55,955 nt of DNA, taken from the NCBI GenBank assembly GCA_945893075.1, contig CAMDDX010000006.1:1-55955 (forward strand), in the 5' to 3' direction. Numbering within the stretch: position 1 is the first letter of the stretch; each line of letters begins with the position of its first letter. The DNA is from Planctomyces sp. SH-PL62 (GTDB lineage: Bacteria > Planctomycetota > Planctomycetia > Planctomycetales > Planctomycetaceae). Both the position numbers and the translations under genes were made by a program. The notes below the pieces were generated by a model that had not been told where the DNA came from, did not search any database, and worked only from the letters and a program-made list of their open reading frames with translations. Below, one piece after another: positions 41,733 through 50,233 of this stretch.

Positions 41733-41791
41733 TTTTTTCTGTCCCCATCTTTCTGTCAGATGCGCTGACAGAAAAATAGGGACAGAAAAAA
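41733..41791. repeat. Inverted repeat, family N
   Basis: Arms 41733-41759 and 41765-41791 (two mismatches) around a five-base loop; arms start TTTTTTCTGTCCC. The same words form the degraded copy near 31823. The left strand ends in T-rich sequence, but the element is not placed like a simple terminator. Confidence 0.8.
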
Positions 41792-41823
41792 CTTCAGCGC
41801 GGTCTCCGAAGGAAAAGGCACCG

Positions 41824-43311
41824 ATGTCCGAGTCTCCCCGCAAATCGCCGAACGATGCGTGCCCGTTGTCTTGGCCTGAGCAGCGACGGAATCTCGTGCT
41901 GTTCGCGTCTTGCACGGGGATGCAATACCTCGCGGCTCCGGTGTTGTATGTTGGGATCACGCAAGCGTCGTTGTGTGATCGATTGGGAGCGGATGCTCGG
42001 ACGTCGAACTTGCCGGGGACGTTGTTCTTTGCGATGACTGCGATACCGGCCATCATCGCCTGGTGGTCGCCGCGAGTCGCTTCGCTGAAGCGGAATTTGA
42101 TGCTGTGCTACGCGACGTCGGCCTGCATGTTGGGGACGCTGGCCGTGACATTGCTGTTGCCGCTGCCGAACTCGGTGAAGCTGGCGATGGTCATTCTGCA
42201 AGGGGGCGTTTCGGGAGCGGTCATGCCGGCGGCGATCGCGCTGTTGTGGGAAGCCATCGGTCGTGGTTCAGACGAATCTCGGAGAGGACTCGCGTTGAGT
42301 CTCGCGTTTGGGGCCGGGCCGATCTTGGCGGTGCTTGGATCGTTCGCTCAGACGGCGCTGCTGGGCGGCGATTTGTTTGGTCTGAAATTCTCCGGCGTGG
42401 CTTATCCGTGGAACTTTGTCGTGCTGTTCGGAGCGGGTGCTCCGGTGATGGTGGTGGCGGCCTGCTTGTCGCGGTTCCTGGTGGTTCCACCCGTGGAACG
42501 CGAACCGGATCGCGAGCCGATTTCCGCCGTGGCCGATCTGCTGATCGGCGTGCCGCTGATGTTCGTCTCGGTCGCGCTGCTGCACGCGGCCTCGATCCAA
42601 TCGAACGAGCAGTATCGGTGGGCCGGTTACGTCGCGGCGAGTGGCGCGGCCGTCGCCTTGGTCTATCACTTCCGCTCGTTGTTGCGGCAGCGAGTTCTCC
42701 TCCTGGCGACGGTGGTCACGATCCTCGTGTACGCGGGGAACATGATTCCGTCGAACATGAATCTGTATTCGCCCGAAGTGCTGGGTGACACGCCGGAGAA
42801 ATACGCCGGGCTGCAAAACATGCTGCGGTTCGGGTTCAAAGTCGTTGCCGGAGCATTGCTGGGCTGGGTGCTGACCCGCACGAATCCGCGCACGGGAATC
42901 CTGGCGACATCGACAATCTTTTTGCTCGCGCAAGTATGGGCGCTGCTGGTCACGGGGCCGTGGTACTTGGTCGCCTTCGGAATCTTCGGCGCGGGGGAGC
43001 TGATCGGCGTGTATTCGCCGAACTACATCTGCTCGGCGTCGCGCACGAACGACCTGCGGAGGAACATGGCGTTCGCCACGATGCTGATGGTCCCGGCCGC
43101 TCCCGCCGGCTACTTGTACGGCGCGATCGTCGATGCTGTGCATGCTCGCTACCTGGCCGCGGATGGAAAAACTCTACATCTGACGGAGTGGGGAATGACT
43201 CCCGTCGCGTTGGGCTATCGGCTCAGCTTTCTGGTGTGCGGACTGCTGATCCTCAGCGGCATCGTAGTGGCAGTGACGCTGCTCCCGAAACAACCGCGAC
43301 CGCCTGAATAA
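41824..43311 (+). CDS. MFS-like transporter (paralog 2)
   Basis: 495 residues with about 12 hydrophobic segments. It matches the transporter at 38288 along its length: SWPEQRRNLVLFAS, SNLPGTLFFAMTAIPAIIAW, SRRGLALSLAFGAGPILAVL, QNMLRFGFKVVAGALLGWVL and FGIFGAGELIGVYSPNYI. It is about 60 residues longer, mainly in the central loop. The substrate is unknown. Both copies sit beside Gfo/Idh/MocA genes, so they probably carry related sugar-type compounds. Confidence 0.82.
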   Translation: MSESPRKSPNDACPLSWPEQRRNLVLFASCTGMQYLAAPVLYVGITQASLCDRLGADARTSNLPGTLFFAMTAIPAIIAWWSPRVASLKRNLMLCYATSACMLGTLAVTLLLPLPNSVKLAMVILQGGVSGAVMPAAIALLWEAIGRGSDESRRGLALSLAFGAGPILAVLGSFAQTALLGGDLFGLKFSGVAYPWNFVVLFGAGAPVMVVAACLSRFLVVPPVEREPDREPISAVADLLIGVPLMFVSVALLHAASIQSNEQYRWAGYVAASGAAVALVYHFRSLLRQRVLLLATVVTILVYAGNMIPSNMNLYSPEVLGDTPEKYAGLQNMLRFGFKVVAGALLGWVLTRTNPRTGILATSTIFLLAQVWALLVTGPWYLVAFGIFGAGELIGVYSPNYICSASRTNDLRRNMAFATMLMVPAAPAGYLYGAIVDAVHARYLAADGKTLHLTEWGMTPVALGYRLSFLVCGLLILSGIVVAVTLLPKQPRPPE

Positions 43312-43330
43312 GATTCTTCTTGGATCGATC

Positions 43331-43600
43331 ATGCCTGATGACATGAATCAGAATGGTAAACCGCCCCTAAGCGCGGCGCGTACATTCGCAAAAATGGCGT
43401 TGTGGGCATTCGCACGCATCTGCCTAGCAATCTTTGGACTCTTCATGGCGGTCATTGGAATTTTGGCCATCGGCGGTGGCGGCGGATGGTTGGCCTTCAC
43501 GGGATCGCTGTTGCTGTTGACCTTTGGTCTGTGTTTGCTGTTCATCGCTGTCCTTGGAAAACGCGAAACCGTCGCATCGATTCTCGATCAGATGTTCTGA
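43331..43600 (+). CDS. Small two-pass membrane protein of unknown function
   Basis: 89 residues, not recognised. A polar N terminus of about 20 residues is followed by two hydrophobic segments: AFARICLAIFGLFMAVIGIL and WLAFTGSLLLLTFGLCLLFI, separated by a glycine run. It starts 19 bases after the transporter gene and may be cotranscribed with it. Confidence 0.6.
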   Translation: MPDDMNQNGKPPLSAARTFAKMALWAFARICLAIFGLFMAVIGILAIGGGGGWLAFTGSLLLLTFGLCLLFIAVLGKRETVASILDQMF

Positions 43601-43702
43601 TGCGGCGCTCTCTTTGTGTTTTCGTCGTTTCAGCCAGCTTGATTGGTCAGTTACAATTACCGCCGTCTCAGATCGAGGGGCCGGCGACACGGAGAGATCA
43701 AA

Positions 43703-43951
43703 ATGTTGGACGTCATCTTGTCTCGTGAAGAGATTGCGGCTCGCGGGGAAGAAATCTACGAGCGAGCGATCCGCTCCAAAGTGGAAAGCCAATTCGATGG
43801 GTTTTTCTTGGTCTTGGACATTGAAACCGGAGAATACGAACTGGATCGCGACGATTTGGTCGCCACCAAGCGAATGCTCGCGAAACGTCCTGATGCGGTC
43901 TTGTATGGGTTACGAATCGGTCATCGTGCCGCCTATCGACTCGGCGGATGA
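43703..43951 (+). CDS. Unrecognised 82-residue protein, paired
   Basis: 82 residues from ATG 43703 (GGAGAG upstream); an opening from 43643 is less likely. The pattern FLVLDIETGEYELDRDDLVA, then KRPDAVLYGLRIGHRAAYRL, is one I recall in small planctomycete and cyanobacterial proteins without known function. It is 10 bases upstream of another small gene, so the two form a pair resembling toxin-antitoxin-like operons, but no toxin motif is visible. Confidence 0.6.
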   Translation: MLDVILSREEIAARGEEIYERAIRSKVESQFDGFFLVLDIETGEYELDRDDLVATKRMLAKRPDAVLYGLRIGHRAAYRLGG

Positions 43952-43961
43952 TCGGAGACAG

Positions 43962-44210
43962 ATGATGAAATCTTCTGAACAAACACGAATTGAATTGCTC
44001 ACAGCCCTGGAAGAAGTCCGTCGCATCCGCCCGGACTGGAGATTGGGACAAACCTTCGCGAACTTGGCGATGACCGCGGGCCGCTTAGACGCAGGCGGAG
44101 TATGGGACTTGGAAGACGAGGAAGCGTTGGAGGCCGCGAAGACCTTGCTCGATCAGCATTCGCAGGCTCAACAAACTGTTGCTCAAGACTTGGTAGCCGC
44201 CGTCGGCTGA
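43962..44210 (+). CDS. Unrecognised 82-residue protein, paired
   Basis: 82 residues from ATG 43962 (43965 is also possible), with CGGAGA upstream. The pattern LEEVRRIRPDWRLGQTFANL with AGGVWDLEDEEALEAAKTLL matches a small conserved family of unknown function. It immediately follows 43703-43951. It is missing from simple start-based predictions because the long overlapping frame begins far upstream at 43524. Confidence 0.6.
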   Translation: MMKSSEQTRIELLTALEEVRRIRPDWRLGQTFANLAMTAGRLDAGGVWDLEDEEALEAAKTLLDQHSQAQQTVAQDLVAAVG

Positions 44211-44231
44211 CCGCGTATTTATCGGAACGTC

Positions 44232-45293
44232 ATGCCATCCATCCAAATCCTGAGCACTGGCCGACTCGATAAGCGTGAGTCGGCGTTTCCGCAAGCGGTG
44301 CAGTTGCCGGACGGCGACATTCTGTGCTCGTTCGGAGTGGGGGGCGGGCAGTTCGTGCATGGCGGGACCGATTGGGTTCGCTCGACGGACGGCGGGATGA
44401 CGTGGCGGCTCGAAGGAACGTTGTTGCCGCCGACGAGCGATCCGCCTTCGGCGAATTTTCTGAAGCTGAGTCTCTCGCCGGATGGGAAGACGATCTATGC
44501 CTACGGCACTCGCTACTGGGGGAGCATCGACGACAAATTTGGCGAGCGGCGCGGCGAGGCGCTGTTTTGCGTCTCGACCGACAACGGCCGCTCGTGGTCG
44601 TCGCCGCAGGTGATCCCGATGCCCGATGTCCCGTTGGAGGTGTCGCATTCGATGCTGCCGCTCGCGTCGGGACGGCTGCTGGCTCCGACGGGATTGCTCG
44701 TCAGCAAAGAGCGGCTGGGTGAAGAGGTCATTGTGGCGGTTTCGGAGGATGGGGGTCGGACTTGGCCGACGCATCGCACGGTCTTCAAAGACCCGGCAGG
44801 CAAGTTTGGGTTTTGGGAACAGAAACTGGTTGAGTTCGCTCCGAACCAATTGATGGCGGTCGCGTGGACGATCACGCTGGGGGACTATCACGATCAGCCG
44901 GACAGTTTTGCGATCTCGCGCGACGGCGGTTGGACTTGGGGGCCGTTTCAATCGACCGGCATTCGCGGGCAGACGATGACTCCGCTGCCGCTGGGGGGAG
45001 ATCGGTTGCTGGTGCTCTACAACCGCCGGTACGGACAACAAGGGATCGTCGCTGTGCTCGCGACGTTTACCGACACCGCGTGGACCGTTCACGCCGAGCA
45101 ACTGTTGTATGACGCTCGCGCGCTTCGCGACGGGCCAGCATCTGGCAACACCGGTGTCGATGAGCTCGCCAGTTTTCAATTTGGATTCCCGACGGCGATC
45201 CGTCTGCCAGACGGGACGTTCTTGGAGACTCACTGGTGCGTCGAGCAAGGTGTCTCCGGTATCCGTTGGACGAAGTTTCGGATCGAGTGGTGA
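44232..45293 (+). CDS. Sialidase/BNR-repeat protein
   Basis: 353 residues. Four Asp-box (SxDxGxxW) motifs mark a six-bladed sialidase-type propeller: STDGGMTW, STDNGRSW, SEDGGRTW and SRDGGWTW. The N terminus carries SAFPQAVQLPDGDILCSFGV, usual for BNR proteins. No signal peptide is seen. Such proteins include exo-alpha-sialidases and many inactive or non-sialic relatives, so the enzymatic role is open. It ends the sugar-metabolism stretch. Confidence 0.83.
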   Translation: MPSIQILSTGRLDKRESAFPQAVQLPDGDILCSFGVGGGQFVHGGTDWVRSTDGGMTWRLEGTLLPPTSDPPSANFLKLSLSPDGKTIYAYGTRYWGSIDDKFGERRGEALFCVSTDNGRSWSSPQVIPMPDVPLEVSHSMLPLASGRLLAPTGLLVSKERLGEEVIVAVSEDGGRTWPTHRTVFKDPAGKFGFWEQKLVEFAPNQLMAVAWTITLGDYHDQPDSFAISRDGGWTWGPFQSTGIRGQTMTPLPLGGDRLLVLYNRRYGQQGIVAVLATFTDTAWTVHAEQLLYDARALRDGPASGNTGVDELASFQFGFPTAIRLPDGTFLETHWCVEQGVSGIRWTKFRIEW

Positions 45294-45327
45294 CGCCCAT
45301 CGAGTCATTTCATTGCGATGGCAAGAG

Positions 45328-45405
45328 GTAGGGTGGGTCGAGTCATCGAGACCCACCAGATTTGACATCGTTCCTGGTGGGTCTCGATGACTCGACCCAC
45401 CCTAC
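45328..45405. repeat. REPIN-like inverted repeat, family H
   Basis: Perfect 31-base arms 45328-45358 and 45375-45405, with GTAG head and CTAC tail and core GGTGGGTC...GACCCACC. It lies between the sialidase-like and aminotransferase genes. Confidence 0.88.
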
Positions 45406-45496
45406 GTTGAAAAACTACGTTGAACAACTTCCCGGCTGTGGTTGCTGGCCTCGCGCCGATTGAAAGCATCACCACCGTTGCCATAGGCTGCTCGCC

Positions 45497-46843
45497 ATGA
45501 ACACCACCAAAGCCGAGTATTTGCAGACTGATCTCACCTACCTGATTCATGCGTTGCACAATCGCAAGCTGCATGAGAGTTGTGGGCACGTCTGGGTCAA
45601 AGGAGACGGGGCCATCCTGGTGGATGCGGATGGCCGAGAATTCATTGACGGGCTTTCCGGTTTGTGGAACGTCGTGGCCGGGCATGGACGCACGGAACTG
45701 GTGGAGGCGGCGGCCGCTCAGATGCAGACGTTGGCGTATTGCTCAACCTATGCGGGGAGTTCTCATCCAACCGTGATTCGATTGGCCGAGCGATTGGCGG
45801 GGCTGAGTTATCCGTCGATTCGTCGGTTCTTCTTCACGTCGGGTGGAGGCGAATCGAGCGATACCTGTTTCAAGACCGCTCGCTATTTCTGGAGGATGCA
45901 GGGGCGGCTGGAGAAGACCAAGATCATCAGCCGGCAGTGGGGCTATCACGGCACGACGCTGGGTGCGATGAACGCCACGGGGATCGCGTCTTACTGGCCG
46001 ATGTTCGAGTCGAAGCTGCCGGGCTTCATTCAAATTCCCTCGCCGTATCCGTATCGCTATGTCGCACCAGCGGGAGTCAGCCCTGGCATCGCCGCGGCCA
46101 ACGAACTGGAGAATGCGATCTTGCGCGAAGGACCGGAGACGGTCGCGATGTTCTTCGCGGAGCCGGTGCAAGGTTCGGCCGGAGTGATCGTGCCGCCGGA
46201 TGATTACTTCCCGCGCATTCGTGAAATCTGCGACCAGTACGACGTGCTGTTGGTCACGGACGAAGTCATCACCGGCTTCGGCCGCACCGGGAAGATGTGG
46301 GGCTTGCAGCACTACGGCGTGCAGCCGGACATGATCCAGTTTGCGAAGGCGATCACGTCGGGCTACTTCCCGCTGGGTGGCATCGGCATCAGCGAGCGAA
46401 TCGCGAATGTGCTGGATACCGCTGAGCAAACCTGGATGCACGCCTTCACCTACAGCGGCCATCCGGTCGGCTGCGCGGTTGCGCTGCGGACGCTGGACAT
46501 CATCGAGCAGGAAGATTTCCCAGCTCAGGCGACCGAGAAGGGAGAGTATTTCCTGACTCGGTTGAAAGCCGCGTTGTCATCGCATCCGCACGTCGGCGAG
46601 GTTCGCGGCAAAGGATTGATGTGTGCTGTCGAGTTCGTGCAGGACAAAGCGACGAAGGCCGAGTATCCGGCTGCCGAGCAGATTGGCCACAAGGTTCATT
46701 TGGCGGCGCAGCGTCGCGGCTTGTACTCGCGACTGCGCGGGGATGTGTTCTGTCTCGCACCGCCAATCATCACGCCGCACAAGTTGCTCGATCGCATCGT
46801 CGAGATCATGGCGGAGTCGGTGGGTGAAGTTCTGGGAACTTGA
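45497..46843 (+). CDS. Class III (omega) aminotransferase
   Basis: 448 residues. PLP-binding features: SGGGESSDTCFKTARYFWRM, the YHGTTLGAMNATG segment, DEVITGFGRTGKMW, and the Schiff-base lysine Lys284 in QFAKAITSGYFPLGG. Family members transfer amino groups from beta-alanine, putrescine, aromatic amines and similar compounds to pyruvate or other keto acids. Amine transport and glutamate-synthase-like genes about 4-9 kb downstream make an amine substrate plausible, but they are not in the same operon. Confidence 0.9.
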   Translation: MNTTKAEYLQTDLTYLIHALHNRKLHESCGHVWVKGDGAILVDADGREFIDGLSGLWNVVAGHGRTELVEAAAAQMQTLAYCSTYAGSSHPTVIRLAERLAGLSYPSIRRFFFTSGGGESSDTCFKTARYFWRMQGRLEKTKIISRQWGYHGTTLGAMNATGIASYWPMFESKLPGFIQIPSPYPYRYVAPAGVSPGIAAANELENAILREGPETVAMFFAEPVQGSAGVIVPPDDYFPRIREICDQYDVLLVTDEVITGFGRTGKMWGLQHYGVQPDMIQFAKAITSGYFPLGGIGISERIANVLDTAEQTWMHAFTYSGHPVGCAVALRTLDIIEQEDFPAQATEKGEYFLTRLKAALSSHPHVGEVRGKGLMCAVEFVQDKATKAEYPAAEQIGHKVHLAAQRRGLYSRLRGDVFCLAPPIITPHKLLDRIVEIMAESVGEVLGT

Positions 46844-46853
46844 GCGCGGAATA

Positions 46854-46931
46854 GTAGCAGGCACACTCCGTGTGCCGTCGGGAGTTAACCGAACGACATT
46901 CGTCAGACGGCACACGGAGTGTGCCTGCTAC
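46854..46931. repeat. REPIN-like inverted repeat, family B
   Basis: Perfect 26-base arms 46854-46879 and 46906-46931, identical in arms to 6942-7019, with GTAG head and CTAC tail; pairing extends outward by three more bases (AAT / ATT). Confidence 0.9.
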
Positions 46932-47031
46932 TATTCGCAGAGCCTGGAGATTTCCCGAAAAGTTCTTGCAGGTCGAAATCCGCTGACTATCCTGAGCCGG
47001 CACTCAGAACTCTGGTGTGAAAGGATGTCGC

Positions 47032-47481
47032 ATGGCTCTTGATCGCTCAATGATGTCTCGTGATGCATATGCCCGCTCTTCGGTGTTGGAGTACCTGCTG
47101 ATCGGTGACCTCCGGGATTTGCTGGAGGAGACGCCCGACAACGAAACCCGCCGCTGGTTGCTGGCGGTCCTCGAAGAGTTGCTCAACCTGCTGCCGAACG
47201 AATTCGAGTAGGAGGATCAAGGTGGCTACCTCGCCGAAGTCTGCGAGCAGAACCCGAATTGGTCGAATACGGTTGAGCGACTGCATCGCGAGCACGAAGG
47301 GCTGTATTTCTCGTTGCTCGAATTGCGAAACCGCATTGCCGACGAGCAATCGTTTGAGTTCATCGCCGATGAGGTGAAGCCAAAGCTCAGCCGCTGGATC
47401 GAAGCCGCGCAAAGACATCGGGAGAGTGAGCAGCAGTTGGTCGTCGCGTCCTTTGACACGGCGTTCGGCGGCGAAGGCTGA
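47032..47481 (+). pseudogene. Helical protein gene split by an in-frame TAG
   Basis: From ATG 47032 (AAAGGA upstream) the frame reads 59 codons ending LLNLLPNEFE, then TAG at 47209-47211, then 89 further open codons to TGA 47479-47481: EDQGGYLAEVCEQNPNWSNT and on, with amphipathic helices on both sides. The join NEFE[*]EDQGGYL looks like one continuous protein in which a Leu codon (TTG) became TAG. No good start exists after the stop in this frame. I regard it as one interrupted gene, perhaps hemerythrin-like in its four-helix character, but the family is not certain. Confidence 0.65.
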
Positions 47482-47483
47482 CG

Positions 47484-48128
47484 TCAGACGGTGACGGCGG
47501 GCACGCAGTGTTGTCCGTCATGTAAACGGACTCGATTTCGGCCGGCGTGTTTGGCCGCGTAGAGCGCCTCGTCCACACGTTGCAGCAGTCCTTCCGCGAC
47601 TTCTGAACCGCCGACTTCCGCGACTCCGACGCTCAGGGTGAGGGAGATGCCACTGTTCTTGAGCAGCACGGGAGTCGTCGCCACGATTTGTCGAATTCGC
47701 TCGGCGGCCGTCGCGGCTTCGTGAAGCCGTGAGCCAGGACAAATCACCGCGAACTCTTCGCCTCCGTGGCGGTAGACGAGGTCCATTTCTCGCAACGTTT
47801 TCGTCAGAAGCTGGGCCACCGTTTGTAGCACCAAGTCTCCCGCCGGGTGGCCGTGAGTGTCGTTGACCTGTTTGAAGTGATCGACGTCGATTAAGAGCAG
47901 CGAGAAGACAATCCCCTGGCGTTGCCGTTGAGCGAATTGACGGTGCAACTCCTCGTCGAACGACCGCCGATTCTTCAAGCCGGTGAGCACATCGGTGCGA
48001 GCCTCCGCGACCAGAGAGTCTGCCTCGTATTTTTGTCGCGCCGACTGAGGTCGGAGGGCGAAGATCAGCCAGGCCAGTGCAAAGCCGGCGGCCACGCTCA
48101 ACCCGGAGATCAGCCATGTCGTCATCAT
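47484..48128 (-). CDS. Membrane-anchored GGDEF diguanylate cyclase
   Basis: 214 residues. One N-terminal membrane segment (WLISGLSVAAGFALAWLIFA) leads directly into a GGDEF domain: RTDVLTGLKNRRSFDEEL, LLLIDVDHFKQVNDTHGHPA, the active-site motif GGEEF, and the inhibitory I-site RxxD (REMD) five residues before it. The intact motif predicts synthesis of c-di-GMP with product inhibition. No separate sensor domain is present. It is convergent with the broken gene, with two bases between them. Confidence 0.92.
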   Translation of the reverse strand: MMTTWLISGLSVAAGFALAWLIFALRPQSARQKYEADSLVAEARTDVLTGLKNRRSFDEELHRQFAQRQRQGIVFSLLLIDVDHFKQVNDTHGHPAGDLVLQTVAQLLTKTLREMDLVYRHGGEEFAVICPGSRLHEAATAAERIRQIVATTPVLLKNSGISLTLSVGVAEVGGSEVAEGLLQRVDEALYAAKHAGRNRVRLHDGQHCVPAVTV

Positions 48129-48401
48129 GCGGGCCGATCATTGAGGGGCCGGTCCAATTCGTCAACGCCGAGCGCACGCCGCCTGATCGTTACAAGCGGA
48201 ACCGCAACTTGCGGATTCTTCCAAGTCGCCGCTGGCGGCAATCGCGGGCTGACCTAGCTTTCCCGCGAGCCGCAGTGGGCGGACGAATTGACCAGAGAAG
48301 TTGACAAGAAAGATGCAGTGACAGCCTCGCGGCAAAGACTCATGAATGAGTTTCCGTTGTCGTCGCGGGCACGAAACACCTCTCGGACCAAGGAGTGGAT
48401 C

Positions 48402-48593
48402 ATGCTGGTACTCAGCCGGAAGAAAGACGAGAAAATCATCATCGGCGACAACATCACCATCATGGTGGTGGATATCCAAGGGGACAAAGTCCGCCTGGGC
48501 ATCGACGCTCCCCGCGAAGTCACCGTGCATCTCGAAGAGGTCTATCAAGCCATCCAGAAGAAGCAGAACGAACCCGAACACGCCAACTCGTAG
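48402..48593 (+). CDS. csrA: Carbon storage regulator CsrA
   Basis: 63 residues from ATG 48402, with AAGGAG upstream; a longer opening from 48288 is not supported. The protein is a standard CsrA: MLVLSRKKDEKIIIGDNITI, VRLGIDAPREVTVHLEEVY. It binds GGA-containing RNA hairpins near start codons and controls translation and stability. The 273 bases upstream (48129-48401) hold no other gene I can see. Confidence 0.95.
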   Translation: MLVLSRKKDEKIIIGDNITIMVVDIQGDKVRLGIDAPREVTVHLEEVYQAIQKKQNEPEHANS

Positions 48594-48695
48594 CGTCGGA
48601 TTCGATCAACGCACAAACTCTCCCAACAGCCGCGCTCTTTTTGACGCGGCTGTTTTTGTTATTGTTGGAGACGCCGAGCAAACAAGGAGGACGTC

Positions 48696-49136
48696 ATGTC
48701 GGATGAATTTCTCGATCAAGCAATCACTGAAGCCGAAGCGGGTTGGGCCGAGGGTGGTATCCCGATCGGTTCGGTGCTGGTCCATCGCGGGCGAATCATC
48801 GGACGCGGCCACAATCGCCGTGTGCAACGAGGCAGCGTGATTCTGCATGGCGAGATGGATGCGCTGGAGAACGCCGGGCGGTTGCCGGCCTCGGTCTATC
48901 GCGAGAGCGTGCTCTACACCACGCTTTCTCCGTGCCCGATGTGCTCCGGCACGATCCTGCTCTACAAGATTCCGCGCGTGGTCATCGGCGAGAACCAGAC
49001 GTTTCTCGGCGAGGAGGATTTGCTGCGCAGCCGCGGCGTGCATGTCGAAGTCGTGCAAGACCCGCGCTGTTTGGAACTGATGCGGCGAATGATTCGCGAG
49101 AAGCCACAACTCTGGAACGAGGACATCGGTGTCTAA
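48696..49136 (+). CDS. Cytosine deaminase, fungal FCY1-like
   Basis: 146 residues. Zinc-site motifs of the cytidine/cytosine deaminase superfamily: HGEMD (His and catalytic Glu) and SPCPMC (two Cys). From memory the whole protein follows the yeast Fcy1 pattern (IPIGSVLV, GRGHNRRVQRGSVILHGEMD, LENAGRL, LYTTLSPC, RVVIGENQTF, ending WNEDIG) rather than bacterial CodA, which is a TIM barrel. It probably deaminates cytosine or a related base. An AGGAGG ribosome-binding site precedes it. Confidence 0.86.
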   Translation: MSDEFLDQAITEAEAGWAEGGIPIGSVLVHRGRIIGRGHNRRVQRGSVILHGEMDALENAGRLPASVYRESVLYTTLSPCPMCSGTILLYKIPRVVIGENQTFLGEEDLLRSRGVHVEVVQDPRCLELMRRMIREKPQLWNEDIGV

Positions 49137-49164
49137 TGACACCAAGTCCGAATTCCTTTGGGCT

Positions 49165-49245
49165 CTTTGCGGCCTTCTGTTCAAGGCACTGATTCCGTCG
49201 TGATCCCACGACCCAAGATTCATTCTTGAACAGAAGGGCGCAAAG
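49165..49245. repeat. Inverted repeat between convergent genes
   Basis: Arms 49165-49185 and 49225-49245 (21 bases, one mismatch): CTTTGCGGCCTTCTGTTCAAG and its complement. Weaker pairing continues outward (TTCCTTT / GAAGTGAA). It lies between convergent genes and could act in both-direction termination. Confidence 0.75.
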
Positions 49246-49268
49246 AACGCGAAGTGAAATTCTTTAGC

Positions 49269-50147
49269 TCACGATATCGCGGTTTCGTGTCGCGCTGTCG
49301 ATTCGGCACCGAGCGGCTTGTAGGCCAGCGTCATCTTGCCGCCGCCGAGCGTCACGTTTGTGTAACCAACGCGCAGATCGTCCACAACGAACCCTGCGAG
49401 CTGGGGATGATTCACCAGCTTGCGATCCTGGTTGTAGCAGCACGACGGGAAGAGCGATTCGATGACGGGCTTGTGATCATCCCAGCCTCGGATGCCGTTA
49501 TGGAAATGCCCGTGAAACAAACCCAACACGCGCCCCTTGTGTTGTTCCAGCAACGCATAGAACTCGGTTTGGCCGTCGGCCGGTTTCACGTACCAACCGC
49601 GATCCGGATGCGTGTTGGTATGCACGGGCACATGGCAGCAGAGCACAACGAATTGATCCGCTTTCTCCGCTGCGGCCAGTTCGCTCTTGAGCCATTCCAA
49701 TTGCGGCGGTTTGATGAATCCCATGTGCGATTCGCGGTCGCTGTTATTGAACAGCACGAAGCGGACTCCGCCGTGTTCGAAGGAGATGTCGATCTGCGGC
49801 CGGATGTATTTCGCGAACAAATCCTGCGGATCGTGATTGCCGGGGATCTCATGCACCGGCTTGTTGATCGTTTTGCGAACGTCCATGTAGATCGGGTACT
49901 GCGCTTCGCGTCCGGAATCGACCACATCCCCCAGGTGCAGCACGAACGCGCCGGGCGCGGCGTTAATTTCGGCGGCGGCAGCTTTCCACTGCTTGATGGG
50001 CGTGTTGCCGTCTTGGCGGCCGATGTGCGTGTCGGTCACGATGTGAAACGTGAATTCCGGCAAGGTCCGCGTTGCCGCCAAAGCGCGTGACGTAAGAACC
50101 AAGCTGCCGGCCAGCCCGCCGAGAAAGGCGCGTCGATGGACCTTCAT
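49269..50147 (-). CDS. Metallophosphoesterase with Tat leader
   Basis: 292 residues from the ATG at 50147, which gives MKVHRRAFLGGLAGSLVLTS, a twin-arginine leader; a start at 50186 would hide it. The calcineurin-like metal motifs are in order: DTHIG (DxH), GDVVDSG, GNHD, CCHVPVH and GHFHNG. It probably hydrolyses phosphoesters outside the cytoplasm. The substrate is unknown. It lies 86 bases downstream of the amine permease gene on the same strand. Confidence 0.9.
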   Translation of the reverse strand: MKVHRRAFLGGLAGSLVLTSRALAATRTLPEFTFHIVTDTHIGRQDGNTPIKQWKAAAAEINAAPGAFVLHLGDVVDSGREAQYPIYMDVRKTINKPVHEIPGNHDPQDLFAKYIRPQIDISFEHGGVRFVLFNNSDRESHMGFIKPPQLEWLKSELAAAEKADQFVVLCCHVPVHTNTHPDRGWYVKPADGQTEFYALLEQHKGRVLGLFHGHFHNGIRGWDDHKPVIESLFPSCCYNQDRKLVNHPQLAGFVVDDLRVGYTNVTLGGGKMTLAYKPLGAESTARHETAIS

Positions 50148-50233
50148 GAGAGGAGCCTCGTAACGAAGATGAAAAGCACGAATCAAACGACCGAAGTCAT
50201 GCTATCAAGCCAGTCTTCAACCACGAAGCACGA

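Noticed and set aside
47222..47377. Possible short gene starting at GTG after AGGAGG
   Set aside because: The good ribosome-binding site is tempting, but the product is Ser/Arg/Cys-rich and out of frame with a far more protein-like continuation of the upstream gene.
48129..48401. Additional gene between the diguanylate cyclase and csrA
   Set aside because: Open frames there overlap csrA's own frame or lack start signals and protein-like sequence.
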